A DNA stretch of 64,000 nt from Rhizomys pruinosus (lineage: Eukaryota > Chordata > Mammalia > Rodentia > Spalacidae): NCBI GenBank assembly GCA_009823505.1, contig VZQC01011939.1:4328327-4392326 (forward strand), written 5' to 3'. Position 1 is the first letter of the stretch. Each line of letters begins with the position of its first letter. Both the position numbers and the translations under genes were made by a program. The notes beneath the pieces are model-generated. The model was given only the letters and a program-made list of their open reading frames with translations, did not search any database and was not told where the DNA came from. Positions 11,476 to 22,180 of this stretch are shown in pieces.

Positions 11476-12004
11476 GGAAGGAATAGAGGGAAGGAGAGCC
11501 TGCCCAGGGAGTTCACCTTGGCAGGAAGGGCTGGTCTGGGGCTCCTCCTAGCAGTGTCCACTACAACCGGAGCAACTGGACAGGGCCTCGGTGCTGATGC
11601 CTCGGGCTGATGCTTCAGTCTTGCTGACAAACAGCAGCAAGGCCCAGCTCTGCCTGCCCCTGCATTAGGGACAGCACACATGGAAAAGGCCATAAAGAGC
11701 CCACGAAGAACACATGGGAGATTGAATTCCACCTGAGAAAATAACCAGAAGGTGGAAGTTCAAATTCACAAGCTAGCACTCATATCAGGAGTCCACATTG
11801 AAGAGAATTATAGGATGGTTCTCCCACAGCCAGGCCCCAGTCTTCATCCCTCCCCTCTTCCGCTCCCCTCAGCTCCTCTCTTCTCCTCTGCTTTCCTATG
11901 TCTTTCTTTTAAATACAGAAGATCCTAACCCGTGCCCACCTCTCCACTGTCTGTGTTCTCATGCTGCCTGTGGCCTGGATGGGCCCGGGGCCCAGGGATC
12001 CTCT

Positions 12005-12247
12005 CCACATGACCTTGGGACTGATGCTCCACATGACCTTGGGGCTGATGCTCCACATGACCTTGGGGCTGATGCTCCACATGACCTTGGGGCTGATGCT
12101 CCACATGACCTTGGGGCTGATGCTTCACATGACCTTGGGGCTGATGCTCCACATGACCTTGGGGCTGATGCTTCACATGACCTTGGGGCTGATGCTCCAC
12201 ATGACCTTGGGGCTGATGCTCCACATGACCTTAGGGCTGATGCTTCA
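12005..12247. repeat. 24-bp minisatellite
   Basis: About ten units of period 24 with core CATGACCTTGGGGCTGATGC followed by TCCA or TTCA. Because 24 is a multiple of three, several frames stay open on both strands (up to 196 codons plus, 141 minus). These are not evidence of a gene. Confidence 0.97.
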
Positions 12248-13091
12248 GTCTTGCTGACACACACAGCAGACCTGGTATCCTCAGCTAAGGTTCCCTGCCT
12301 CAGGGGCCTGGGTGTGGCCTCCAGGGCTGCGCACCTCCTTCCTGGGTCAGCTAGGGATACATATGTGCATGGTCTCATGATCATGTGAAGCTTCTCTCGG
12401 GCTGTTCATTCATGTACATCAACATGCCTGCCACAGCTAGAGGTCCTGAGTCTTCTGCCTATGCTGTATAGACAGGCTACATGGATGGATAAATGAAAGC
12501 ACTGGTAAGGATGTGTCAACTGGGAATGCAGGCTCCAATAGCCAAGGGGGACCACAATGTACACCAGGGCTGTGAAGAAATCCCAGAATAGCAGGCACTT
12601 CTTATTCCATGTCTCACAACCCTTGGGGTGCACAAATACAGCACATGTACTTACACGATCCCATTACATGGAAATGCATACACACACACACATATATATA
12701 TATGCCTACCAGAGACTGGTAATGGGCAGGTATGGGTCTGCTCACCCTCCCCAGTGGGCAGAAACTGCTGCTTTGGAGAAGAGGGAGCCCTACTGAAGCC
12801 TAAGGAAGCAGGGTGCAAGGATCAACAGAGGCCTGCACCCTCTCCTCAGCTGAGCCTGTCCCCTCTCCTCCCCCCAGGGCATCCCAGCTTCTCCACAGAT
12901 TACAGGTATATGACAATGCTCTCAATACTTAGGAGAGCCACCCAAGACAAAGGCAGGAAGCCAGTTCCGCCAGGTACATTCAATGACTATGAAGTCATAG
13001 GAAGGTTAGTAAAGATCAGCTCAGACTCCCCAGGAGAGTAGGCCCCTGACTCACAACACCCTGCCCTACATGACAGAGCACAGAGTTGATC
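12248..13091. other. Noncoding DNA with a short CA/TA run
   Basis: A compound (CA)5(TA)5 microsatellite sits at about 12678-12703. The rest shows no gene or repeat I can name. Confidence 0.5.
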
Positions 13092-13420
13092 TACTATGGG
13101 TTGAATGTGTCCCCTCCACTTCCAGGTAGAAAATGTCTCAGAACTGCAATGTTGGGACATGGGCTAAAGCCACCCAGGCTGCTAGGTCTCACCTTCAGGA
13201 TGGCCACAGTGAGAGGGACTTTGGGGGAGCAGGCTGACTTTCTTACACTCTGCCTTGGGAAGTCCCGGCATTCATCCTACCTCCCCTTGCCTTCTGTCAC
13301 AGGAGACACAGTGAAAAAACCCTTCATCTTGGATTCACAACCTATAGACCATGAGGAGTAAGCTTCTGCTTGTGCAGTCCACCCAGTCCCCAGTGTTCTG
13401 TTACAACAGCATAGACAAGG
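13092..13420 (+). mobile_element. MLT1-type MaLR LTR
   Basis: It starts 'CTATGGGTTGAATGTGTCCCC' and continues with 'GGACTTTGGGGGAGCAGG' and 'AGTAAGCTTCTGCTTGTGCA', ending near 'CCCAGTCCCCAGTGTTCTGTTACAACAGCA'. Start, middle and 3' end all follow MLT1 order. Confidence 0.7.
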
Positions 13421-13497
13421 CCAGAGAACAGTCTCCCAGGATCAAGGTCAAGAAGTGGACATTGGAGATCTCCACTTCGTAAAAATCTATATTTTGG

Positions 13498-13690
13498 AGA
13501 TGGAGAGATGGCCAGCAGTTAAGAACACTAACTGCTCTTGCAGAGGACTCACGTGGCAACTAACAACCATCAGTAACTCCAGTTCCAGGAGATCCAATGT
13601 ACTTTTCTAACTTCCAAAGACTTTGCATGACACATGTGCACTTAGATACATGCAAGTAATACACTCATACACATAAAATAAAAAATAATA
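13498..13690 (+). repeat. B2 SINE
   Basis: The head 'GGAGATGGAGAGATGGCCAG' is followed by 'TTGCAGAGGACTCACGTGGC', 'CAGTAACTCCAGTTCCAGGA' and an AATAAA-rich tail. Moderately diverged. Confidence 0.88.
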
Positions 13691-13825
13691 AATAAAATAT
13701 TTTATTTTATTTTTTTGGTTTGTTTATTCATTGGTCTTATTTATTAGGGTGACTCAGCTTTTTTTCCAGCTTGAAAAATAGTTTTATTTTATTTTATTTT
13801 ATTTAGAAATAAAATATTTTAATTC
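13675..13825. repeat. AT-rich (TTTTA)n-like low-complexity DNA
   Basis: The B2 tail runs into alternating AATAAAAT and ATTTTATTTT blocks, including TTTTATTTTATTTTATTTTA at about 13782-13803. These can pair with the upstream A-rich tail as an inverted A/T tract. Confidence 0.8.
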
Positions 13826-14607
13826 AAATTTCCAAGCCCTTGTCCACACCCAAAATTCACTGATACAAGGTAAGAAAAATACAAAGTCAGCTCAAGTTCA
13901 TGAGAAACAAACCTGAGTTCAAGACCAAGCATGTTCATACTAGCAGATGATTGCTGCGGAGCAAGGAACAAATCCTGCCTGGTTGGGGCTGAGGGGCAAG
14001 AGAGGCACACACACACCACTGACCGGAAAGATTGTTGTGTTGAAGAGGAAAAGGGATGCTCTCATGAGACACCGAACAAAGCAAGAAGTTCAAGCATTGG
14101 GGCCAGGCCAGGTAGAGCAGGACACTTCTGTGGCCAGACCTTGAGCCTGAGTGAGATAGGGCAGGACCGGATGCATCTGTGTGAATGAGATGGAGGGGTA
14201 CCAGTAGATGAGGGTGCTTTCATGGCTGCAGTACAAATGCTGCAGGAGTAACCCCAAGAACATAAAAGGAGCAACATAAAGAGAAGTCGGATCCTGCAAA
14301 GGTCAAGGAGGGACCCCTTCTATAGCACGCTGACTTGGGGACTCAGCAGGAGCTGGGTTAGGCTGAGTGCGAGGCTTCGCCTATCATCTAAAACTCAAAG
14401 AAATATGCAGAATGTATGAGAGAGGTAGAGGCAGTCAGAGGGCAGCCTGAGAGGCCTGGGAAAGGGAGGGCTTACTAAAGCCACCGAAAGCCACAACTTC
14501 ATGCACCTGAGTGGAAAGATTCTATTTGCTTAGAAAGAAAGATGTTTATCTAGAACAGTTTGAAGGGTGGATCAAATGTGCGTTTGGGAATCGGATGAAC
14601 TAAAATG
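13826..14607. other. Noncoding DNA without clear repeats
   Basis: No supported gene or family. Open frames on opposite strands overlap. Confidence 0.45.
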
Positions 14608-14988
14608 GTATACTAGTCACTTTTCTCTTGCTACCATAGAACACCATGACCAAAGCAACTTACAGAAGGAAGAGTTTATTGAGCTTATCTCAGAGGACAG
14701 CCGGAAGGCATGGCAGGAGGCAGCTGGGATTAGAAGGCTGAGCGCTCACATCTTCAAATGCTCACATCTTCAAGCTCTCACAGGAAGCGGAGAGAGCAAG
14801 CTGAAGTGGGGCAAGGCTATAAAACTCAGAGCTGCCCCCCACCCCACCACCCCGCCACCACCCCGGCCCGGCCATAACATGCTTCCTCCAACAAGTCGGC
14901 ATCTCCTAAACCTCTGCAAATAGCACCACCAACTGGGCTATTCACATACTTGGAGCCTATGAAAGACATTTCTCATTCAAACCACCAC
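14608..14988 (-). mobile_element. Rodent MaLR LTR (MT/ORR1-type), antisense
   Basis: 'TTTCTCTTGCTACCATAGAA', 'CACCATGACCAAAGCAACTT' and 'GGAAGAGTTTATTGAGCTTA' are the reverse of the common rodent LTR 3' end. The other end is the eroded 'GACATTTCTCATTCAAACCACCACAG'. A CCACC/CCCCGG-rich run sits at 14836-14871. Confidence 0.7.
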
Positions 14989-17727
14989 AGATGGAGAGAA
15001 CATGGTAAGGTAGAGATCAGCCAGGGTTCCTAAAGGTCACTGTCAGGGATTAGGAAAACCTGAGTTTCAAGCCCTGATGGTGGAAAGGCTAAGAATGGCC
15101 ATGGGCAGTGGTCAAACCTGCTTATACTCTGGTTTAGACTGGAGGAAGAATTGGGCCTCCTCAGGGCAGAATACAAAAGCAAGCAGAGCTGGAGAGAAAG
15201 ACCTGGGCTACCAGTTTTGAGGGCCTGTGAGTCCTTTCCATGTCCAACACAGAGGTCTTGGGAATCACTGGATAAAGCATAGGGCTCTGGAGAGAAAGCA
15301 AGATTGGAGATGGGGGGGAGGGCATCTACCAGGGCGAGGCCAGAACCACCTGGATGGGAAGGGACCTGGACAGACTTGCTGCAGAGCCACCACTGGAGGA
15401 GGGGGAGCGAGCTGGTGAGAGTTGGACTGGAGGCCAGAAAGCCATAGACCTCCTGCCAGAAGTAGACTCTCACTTTCTTGACAAGCCACCAGGAAGAAGT
15501 GTCCAGCGGTGGTGGCAGGTGACCTTGAGTGCTCTTTCGTCCTCTATTGTAGCAACAGCACCCCTCCCCATTTCTCCTCATTTTCTCAGAGCTCAACCTT
15601 TCATAGGTAAGGACACAGGAAGTGGCACCTACGGAATCTGGATGAATGAGTGAATGAGCAGCGCATTGCCCGCTGTCAGCAGCAGGAGCCCCTCCCCAGC
15701 CGGGGAGGCTGCTCTGTGGCTTCGGCTGTGCCATCTCCAGTGTAACAGTGCAGCTGGCCTGAAAAGACAAGCAGCCGAGCATGCAGCTGGCTGCCCGTGT
15801 GAGTCCCAGAGCCAGGGACAAGTGTCACACCTTCAGGGACTCATGTTGAGTACCACTTCCTACTCTTTCTTCATACACCACAAATATGCACATATATGCA
15901 CACCGACACTTGTGGTTCATATATGTGTAAAAGAATACACGCACTCACACACACCTCCATCCAGGCACAATCATCCAAGGGCACACATGTGAACACACAG
16001 ACAGGCTGTAGTTTAGTATCTCCCTCAGGGACAGGGCACTCCTGTCCCCCATACCTACTTTGTGACCTCCCGCCTCCCCACTGAGCAAGCTCTGCACGCA
16101 GGGACTCCCCAGTGCTGTCCGCTGCCACGGGCTGCTTCCTGCCATCTGGTCACAGAGGCTGATAAGTGTGGGCAAGGAGCCAACTTGGCCCTGCTCTGCT
16201 TAGAAACTGGACTGGCAGATAAACCGGTTGGGAGGGGGTGGCGGCAAAGAGGGAGAGTGGGGACCAGGGTGGGGGAGCAGAGGAAAAATTTCAGATTCAG
16301 CCTCTCCTAAGCCAGGCTCCAGCTTTCCAAGCTCATTGCAGTTCTGTGAAGCTGACAGAGTGCCAGCAGGGAACAGGCAGATGGTGCAGGGCGGGTGTGG
16401 GCCAAGTCGGAGTGGGAGAGGCCCTCGTCAGAGCCGGCCCAGACCAGAGGCTCCCTAAGGAGCCATGCGGTCTGCCAGCCTCTGCGCCTCTAGCGTACAC
16501 TCGTACGCTCATTTTGACTTGTTCCTGTCCTGAGAGGCACTGACTTATGACCTTATAGTTTCTCAAGAAAGGTCTTGGCCACAAAGCTGCTGGTACACAA
16601 CTGGCAGATGACCAGATGTCAGCCCTTGTACAGGGCAGTTCTGACAGCAGTGTGGTGGCCGAGAACCCTAGAGAATCTTGGAGAGTACAAGGTTTGGACT
16701 TCCCGGCACACTTGGCTTTTCTGTGCCCAGTCTTTACTAGAGCCTGCCACTGTTCCTCTGGGGAGAGGAATCAGGACTTTGTAACAGAGGGCAGCGGCAC
16801 GGCCCTCATCACATAAGTCCCTGTCTAGTAAAATGTGCAGGTTCCCTGCACTAAGTGAGCTCTGCTGTTCCCCATTGGCCCTGTGGGCACTTCCTTAAAG
16901 TCCCAAGGTGAAGCATATAACCCTTCTAGGACCTGCAGTAAATGAGCATGGCATCACCTGACAATGGCCAGCAAGGACCCCTAAGTATAACAGAAGACCC
17001 ATAGAGCAAATAGACCACCACGCCCACTGCTTTCCTAAATCCTAACTCCCCTGAGCTTGCTGTGGGAACTCGGATGCAACTGTAGGGCTGATGTTTGAAG
17101 CAGGCCCAGGGCGCAACTGGAAAGAAGACCCCAGCAGAAGACAATCCTTGAAATGGTCTGTGTCTTAGGTTTGAAAATGTTACTGGCCTGTCCCGAAATC
17201 TCAATTTCACCTGTTCTTAGCATGACATGCTGTGGAGAGTAAAGGCCTAAAGCCCTCAGGCCCTGTAGAAACCAGATGATTTTTAGAAATAATTCCATAG
17301 ACAAAACTAGACCAAATAAAAACATGCCTGTTGTATTTCCTTTGACTTATTCTGTCACTCACGTTTAAGTAGGCCAGTATTTAACATAAGGCCTTTCAAC
17401 TTGAGCAAAACCATTTGAAATCAGCAGGTGGAAATACCATGCCCTCTGCCTGCCCCTCTCCAGCAGCCCAAGTTCACAGGGGAAATAAGAACTTCAAGGA
17501 CACTGACAGTTGCAGATTAAATTTATTCCTCAGAAAGCACAGTCAATTTGTAACAATGTTGTCATTTGAAGATTATACAGCTATCCTAAACCCTCAAATG
17601 TTCCTCTGTTGAGATCTCCACCCATGGGGGGACATACACAGAGAAGCAGGGGGCTTTTCAATGTAAATCAGATCCCAAGAGCAGACCCCTCATAAAGAGA
17701 AATAGTTTACTTATAAAGGAGGAATTA
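14989..17727. other. 2.7 kb low-repeat noncoding DNA
   Basis: I identify no SINE, LTR or tandem array here. The minus strand is open for 250 codons from an ATG at 15782 down to 15030. The product has no recognisable domain, and the plus strand carries competing frames. I treat it as probably noncoding. Confidence 0.4.
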
Positions 17728-18070
17728 TTAATTTGCTTGCTGTTGCTATACTAAAAACACTGACCAAACTCAACTTACAGGTGACAGTCCATTATCCAGG
17801 CAGGAACTGAAACGGAGACCATGGAGAAAAGCTATTACTGCCTTGCCTCCCCTGGCTTCTCAGCTAGTGTTCTTATACAACCAAGGCCCACCTACCCTGG
17901 GACGGCGCAGCCCATAGTGTGCTAGACTCTTCCACATCAATTAGCCATCAAGAAAATGCCTCACATAAATGGCCACAGGCCCATCCAGTGGAGAAAAACT
18001 TCTCAATTGACAGTCCCTCTTCCCAGGCCTTTCTAGGCTTATGTCAAAGTGACAAAAAGTAACCAGCACA
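17728..18070 (-). mobile_element. Rodent MaLR LTR, antisense
   Basis: 'TTGCTTGCTGTTGCTATACT', 'TTCTTATACAACCAAGGCCC', 'CACATCAATTAGCCATCAAG' and 'TATGTCAAAGTGACAAAAAG' are successive blocks of a common rodent LTR in reverse, ending 'AACCAGCACA'. Both ends are recognisable. Confidence 0.75.
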
Positions 18071-18094
18071 AGGGCTAAGAAATCTTTCTCACCC

Positions 18095-18270
18095 CCTCCT
18101 CCATGCAAGAACAGGAGACAACATCATCTATGAAGCACACAATGAGCCTTTTCCAGAACCTACCAGGACCTTGTTCCTGAACTTCCTAGCCTCCAGAGCT
18201 ATGAGAAATAAGCTTCTATTGTTTATAAGCCACTCAATCCCTGGTAGTTTGTTATGGGAAATTCAAACAA
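18095..18270 (+). mobile_element. MLT1 LTR 3' part
   Basis: 'CTTCCTAGCCTCCAGAGCTA', 'TGAGAAATAAGCTTCTATTG', 'TTTATAAGCCACTCAATCCC' and 'GGTAGTTTGTTATGGGA' are the conserved MLT1 3' end with its AATAAA-like signal. The 5' half is not clear. Confidence 0.8.
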
Positions 18271-18610
18271 AATGAGGCAGAAAGCTGGTACTAAGAGTTG
18301 GGTTCTGCTCTAACAAATACCTAAAAATCTGCGAAGATAGTTGGGAACCGGGTGATGGATATGGACAGTGGAAGACTTTGAAGACACATTTTGTGAGAAA
18401 TTCATGGCTAGATTCTGTGAAGGCTCAGGAGAGGAAGAGAGCCATAGAGAAAACCTCAGCCTCCTTAGAGAACTTCTGAGAGGTCAGGTAAAACAAGTTA
18501 GTAGAAATATAGGTGAACAGGTCAATCTGTCGATCTCAGGTAGAAGCTGGAAGTCAGAAGCATGTGTTGGACCATGGAGGAAAGGAAGTCCTTGTTACAA
18601 AGTGGAAACA

Positions 18611-18650
18611 AGAGCTGGAGAGTGGCTCAGGGGTTAAGAGCACAAGGTTC
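18611..18650 (+). repeat. Older B2, 5' part (split)
   Basis: The tRNA-like head 'AGAGCTGGAGAGTGGCTCAG' is cut after 'GAGCACAAGGTTC' by a younger B2. The rest of this copy resumes at 18911. Confidence 0.85.
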
Positions 18651-18895
18651 GCTGGAGAGATGGCCTAGCGGTTAAGAGCACCGACCGCTCTTGCAGAGGA
18701 CCCGGGTTCGATCCCCAGCACCCACATGGCGGCAGAGAACCGTCTGAAACTCCCAATTCCAGGAGAACTCCAGTTCCAGGGGAATCCGAGACCCTCTTCT
18801 GACCTCCGCGGCATTGCACGACACGGGTGCACAGACTTGCATGCAGACAGTACATTCATACACATATGGAAATAAATAAAATAAAAAGAAAAAAA
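18651..18895 (+). repeat. Young B2 inserted into an older B2
   Basis: A near-intact B2 with many CpGs kept (for example CCCGGGTTCGATCCCCAGCA), so likely recent. The flanks AAGAGCACAAGGTTC (18636-18650 and 18896-18910) are an exact 15-bp target-site duplication. The 'CTCCAGTTCCAGG' motif is present twice in slightly different form, an internal duplication shared with the B2 at 20160. Confidence 0.95.
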
Positions 18896-18910
18896 AAGAG
18901 CACAAGGTTC

Positions 18911-19050
18911 TCTTCAGAGTACCTGGCTTCAGTTCCAGGGGATCCAACTCCCTCTTCTGGCCTCTTTAGGCACCAGGCATGCATGTGGTACACTTACATG
19001 CATGTAGGCAAAACACTCATACACATAAAATAAAAATAAATAAATATTTT
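18911..19050 (+). repeat. Older B2, 3' part (split)
   Basis: It continues the copy begun at 18611: 'TTCAGTTCCAGGGGATCCAA', 'CTCTTCTGGCCTCTTTAGGC' and a TAAAAATAAATAAATA tail. It has the single-motif form without the internal duplication. Confidence 0.88.
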
Positions 19051-20145
19051 AAAATAGTTTTAAAAGTGGAAACACCTTCACCCAGTCATGTTGACAATGC
19101 ATTGGGAAAGGCAGAACCAGAGGAGGATTAAAATAAATTAAATATTCAGCTGAGAAAATAACTAAACAAGGTGTTGACTCTTTAGAGTAAAAGGAGAAAA
19201 ATAATGTAAAACCTGAATTGTTTATCAAAAGGCAAGTCGAATTTAAAAGTTTTAATAGTTGTCTGCCAATCCGTTTTGGGAAATTTGAGAAAGCCTATTT
19301 GGGAGACATCAGGAATAGGTGTGGCCAAGTAAAGATGTCATGTGGAGATTAGCAAATAGAAGCCAGGAGCTGTTATCCAAAGTAAGTGGAAGAGTGACTC
19401 CCAAGGCAGTTTGCAGTTTACCAAGCCTGCACCATCAAGTGCAAGGCCCTGGGGGCAGGCAGAATACTTTGCAAGAAGGGCTCCTGCTCCTCAGTACTGC
19501 CTCACATGGCAACTGAGCTCCTCGGCTGCTCCAGCAGCCAACTGTCACATATTGTGTAGCAGGTTGCAGGGGCTTTGACCCTTCTGCTAGATTTCAAAGA
19601 TGCCCTTGAGAGTCATGAGTCCCTGTAGAGAACACCACAGAGATAAAGCCACTGCAGAAAGCCCCCTAAGACAATGCTCAGGACAGCCATGAGAGCAGGG
19701 CTGCTCAAGATGGCGAATATAGTGCTGCCTGGTGACTTGGGGCTCAAACCCTACATGGGGAAGCTGTGAGGGTGGTGCCCCCTCACACACTCCAGAGTAC
19801 CTGGAAGGCAGAGCATGGAAACAAAGATTAAGTTGTTCTTGAGCCTTAAGACAGGAGAACTTTTTCTTCCTTCTTTCATTCTCTCCTTCCCTCCCTGCCT
19901 CCCTCCCTTTTGCTATGAGAATGTCTAACCTGTGTCTGCACCCCCATTATGGATTGTGCCTGCTCACAGCTGGAAAGGACTTTGCTTCGGTATGAACCAC
20001 ATCTTCGAATCTCAGCCCTATAAGACTAGATGAGATTTGAAACTTTTGAATAGAGACATTCACCAGGATTAGTTAAAATTTTGGAGCTGATGAGATGGAT
20101 TGTATGGATTCTGCCAATGAGAACAAGAATTTGGTGAGGGCAGGG
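19051..20145. other. Noncoding DNA without clear repeats
   Basis: Only a C/T-rich patch at about 19860-19910 stands out. No gene or repeat family is recognised. Confidence 0.45.
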
Positions 20146-20159
20146 CCAGAATACAATTT

Positions 20160-20401
20160 TTTTTATTAATTTTTATTTATTTCTGTATGTGTATGAATGT
20201 ACTGTCTGCATGCAAGTCTGTGCACCGTGTCGTGCAATGCCGCGGAGGTCAGAAGAGGGTCTCGGATTCCCCTGGAACTGGAGTTCTCCTGGAATTGGAG
20301 TTTCAGACGGTTCTCGGCCGCCATGTGGGTGCTGGGGATCGAACCCGGGTCCTCTGTAAGAGCGGTCGGCGCTCTTAACCGCTAGGCCATCTCTCCAGCC
20401 C
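20160..20401 (-). repeat. Young B2 SINE with 14-bp target-site duplication
   Basis: Complete reverse B2 with many CpGs (for example TCTCGGCCGCCATGTGGGTG). The flanks CCAGAATACAATTT (20146-20159 and 20402-20415) are exact. It carries the same internal duplication around 'GAGTTCTCCTGGAATTGGAG' as the copy at 18651. Confidence 0.95.
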
Positions 20402-20418
20402 CCAGAATACAATTTATT

Positions 20419-20420
20419 GA

Positions 20421-20455
<35 letters not shown>

Positions 20456-20462
20456 TGTGTGC
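20419..20462. repeat. (TG)n microsatellite
   Basis: About 20 TG units with one TATG interruption. Confidence 0.95.
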
Positions 20463-20835
20463 CCACAATCCATTCATTGGAACTAAAACCCCAAGGTGAT
20501 GGCATGAGAGGTTGGGTCTTTGGGAGGTGACTAGGCCACCACGTTTTCACGTGTATGCGATTAATGGCCTTATAGGAGTGCTTCAAAGAGCTTCTGGCCC
20601 CTCTGTCCTTTCTGTCATTGGAGGGCAGAGCATTGGCTTGTTCTGTCTCCTGCCACATGAGGACATGGCAACGAGCCACCATCTTGGGAGCAGCAGCCTC
20701 AGCTGACTCTGAATCTTCTTCACACTTGATCTTGGGCTCTCCAGCCTCCAATATCTGCAAGAAATGAATTACTGTTACTTATAAACTTCCTACATAAGCT
20801 ACCTTGTTACAGTAGTATAATTAATCCAGGACTAT
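20463..20835 (+). mobile_element. MLT1-type MaLR LTR
   Basis: 'GGGTCTTTGGGAGGTGACTA', 'GCCTTATAGGAGTGCTTCAA', 'CTGCCACATGAGGACATGGC', 'CTTGGGCTCTCCAGCCTCCA' and a degraded 3' end occur in MLT1 order. The (TG)n and a B2 separate it from upstream DNA. Confidence 0.8.
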
Positions 20836-21084
20836 AATTTTTATTTATTTATAAAAATGTTCCACAGAATTTCCTATTGTCCATGGTGTGATTTGGAAGT
20901 GGGGAGTTTAACAGCAGCTGGAGAAGGAAGCTGAGAAGCAGGCATCTTCTGTGGTTATTAAAAAACTTTGAAATTTGGTCACTGATCACCTGCTTCCTCT
21001 AGTTAAGAGCAGAGCCTGGCGGCACATGACCAATAGCCAGAGTGAGCAGAAGACCAGCCTGAAGGACTTGGTTAGACCTTGTCT

Positions 21085-21309
21085 CGAAAACTTATTTTTT
21101 AATTTTAAAATTTATTTTTATTTTGTGCGTATGAGTGTCATGTCTGCATGTGTTTAAGTACACTGGTGTCACACAGTGCTTGAGGAGGCCAGAAGAGGGT
21201 GCTGGAGCTCTTGGAACTGGAGTTACGAACGGTTGCTGGCTGCCATAAAGGTGCCAGGTCTTCAGCAAGAGCAGCCAGTGCTCTTAACCGCTGGGCCATC
21301 TCTCCAGCC
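21085..21309 (-). repeat. B2 SINE
   Basis: It ends in plus orientation with 'CTCTTAACCGCTGGGCCATC' and 'TCTCCAGCCC', preceded by 'GGCCAGAAGAGGGTGCTGGA' and an A/T-rich tail at its left. Complete and moderately diverged. Confidence 0.92.
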
Positions 21310-21328
21310 CTTCAAAAAATTTTAATTA

Positions 21329-21530
21329 AAAAGGCCTGGAGTGAAAGCTCAGTGGTAAAGAGCGCACAGTGCTCCTCCAGAGGACCTGAGTTCACACATC
21401 AGTACCTACATTTGGTAGCCCATAGATGCATGTAACTCCAGATGATCCAAAGCCTCTGGCCTCCTCCGGCAACTACACTCATGTTCACATGCCCACAGAT
21501 ACACACAGAACCCAAAAATAAATATTTTAA
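21329..21530 (+). repeat. B2 SINE, diverged
   Basis: 'GGCCTGGAGTGAAAGCTCAG', 'CCTCCAGAGGACCTGAGTTC' and 'CCTCTGGCCTCCTCCGGCAA' follow B2 order, ending in an AAATAAATATTTTAAAAA tail. It lies head to head with the reverse B2 at 21085. Confidence 0.85.
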
Positions 21531-21533
21531 AAA

Positions 21534-21650
21534 GTCGGGCATGGCGGTACATACCTGTAAGCCCCAGCACTTGGGAGGCAGAGGCAGTCATATCTCTCTG
21601 AGATCGAGGAGGCCAGTCTTGTCTACATAAGCTCACAGACAAGTACACAT
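21534..21650 (+). repeat. B1 SINE, 3' truncated
   Basis: 'GTCGGGCATGGCGGTACATA', 'CCCCAGCACTTGGGAGGCAG' and 'GGAGGCCAGTCTTGTCTACA' are B1. It fades out without an A tail. Confidence 0.85.
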
Positions 21651-21959
21651 AGCTTTTGTCCATTAAGGCCACTTCTAGAATGTCAGGTAGACCACAAGAT
21701 TTCCCCCAACAAACTATGACCAGAAGGATCTCATTCACAATGCCAAACACCTTGACTTACCTGGTTGAAATAGGCAGCAGGAAGCAAACTACTCCATTCC
21801 TCACACAGAAGTCAGCCCACAGCCTCTCAGAGGACAATGCAAGTCCTTTCCCTTCCGTGGAGTTATGAAGGTGTCTCGGTTCTTCTCTCGATGAAAGAAA
21901 TGAGAAGGGGAAGAACAGATGAGCTTTCGGGAGGGATAAAGCCTTTAAAGGAAGTCATG

Positions 21960-22036
21960 GGGCCAGGCATGGTGTGGCCTGCAGCCCACAGCCAGCCTCT
22001 GGGTCCATAGTGTTGCCCAGGACCTCGCTACAAAAA
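21960..22036 (+). repeat. B1-like remnant
   Basis: 'GGCCAGGCATGGTGTGGCCT' and 'TTGCCCAGGACCTCGCTACA' suggest a rearranged B1 fragment. Confidence 0.4.
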
Positions 22037-22062
22037 CAGAACTGCATTTTAAACCTGTAAAT

Positions 22063-22179
22063 GCCGGGCATGGTGGCACACGCCTTTAATCCTAGCACTC
22101 GGGAGGCAGAGGCAGGCGGATCTTTGTGAGTTCAAGGCCAGCCTGGTCTACAGAGTGAGTTCCAGGACAGCTGGGGCTA
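22063..22179 (+). repeat. B1 SINE cut off at an assembly gap
   Basis: A near-consensus B1 from GCCGGGCATGGTGGCACACG to 'GGACAGCTGGGGCTA'. It stops at the N at 22180. The expected 'ACAGGGAGACCCTG' and A tail are missing, and unrelated sequence follows. Confidence 0.95.
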
Positions 22180-22180
22180 N
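22180..22180. other. Assembly gap or ambiguous base (N)
   Basis: This is the only N I noticed in the window. The sequence changes abruptly from B1 to non-repeat DNA at this base, so it probably marks a join rather than one uncertain nucleotide. Confidence 0.9.

Noticed and set aside
11199..11732. 177-codon minus-strand frame
   Set aside because: Pro/Ser/Leu-rich product of the purine tract read in reverse.
11798..12388. 196-codon and overlapping frames encoding an HDLGADAP-type repeat
   Set aside because: They exist because the 24-bp unit keeps frames open on both strands. There is no promoter, splice or domain evidence.
18651..18720. tRNA genes in B2/ID heads
   Set aside because: B2 and ID heads derive from tRNA and keep A/B-box-like sequence, but the cloverleaf continues into SINE body sequence.
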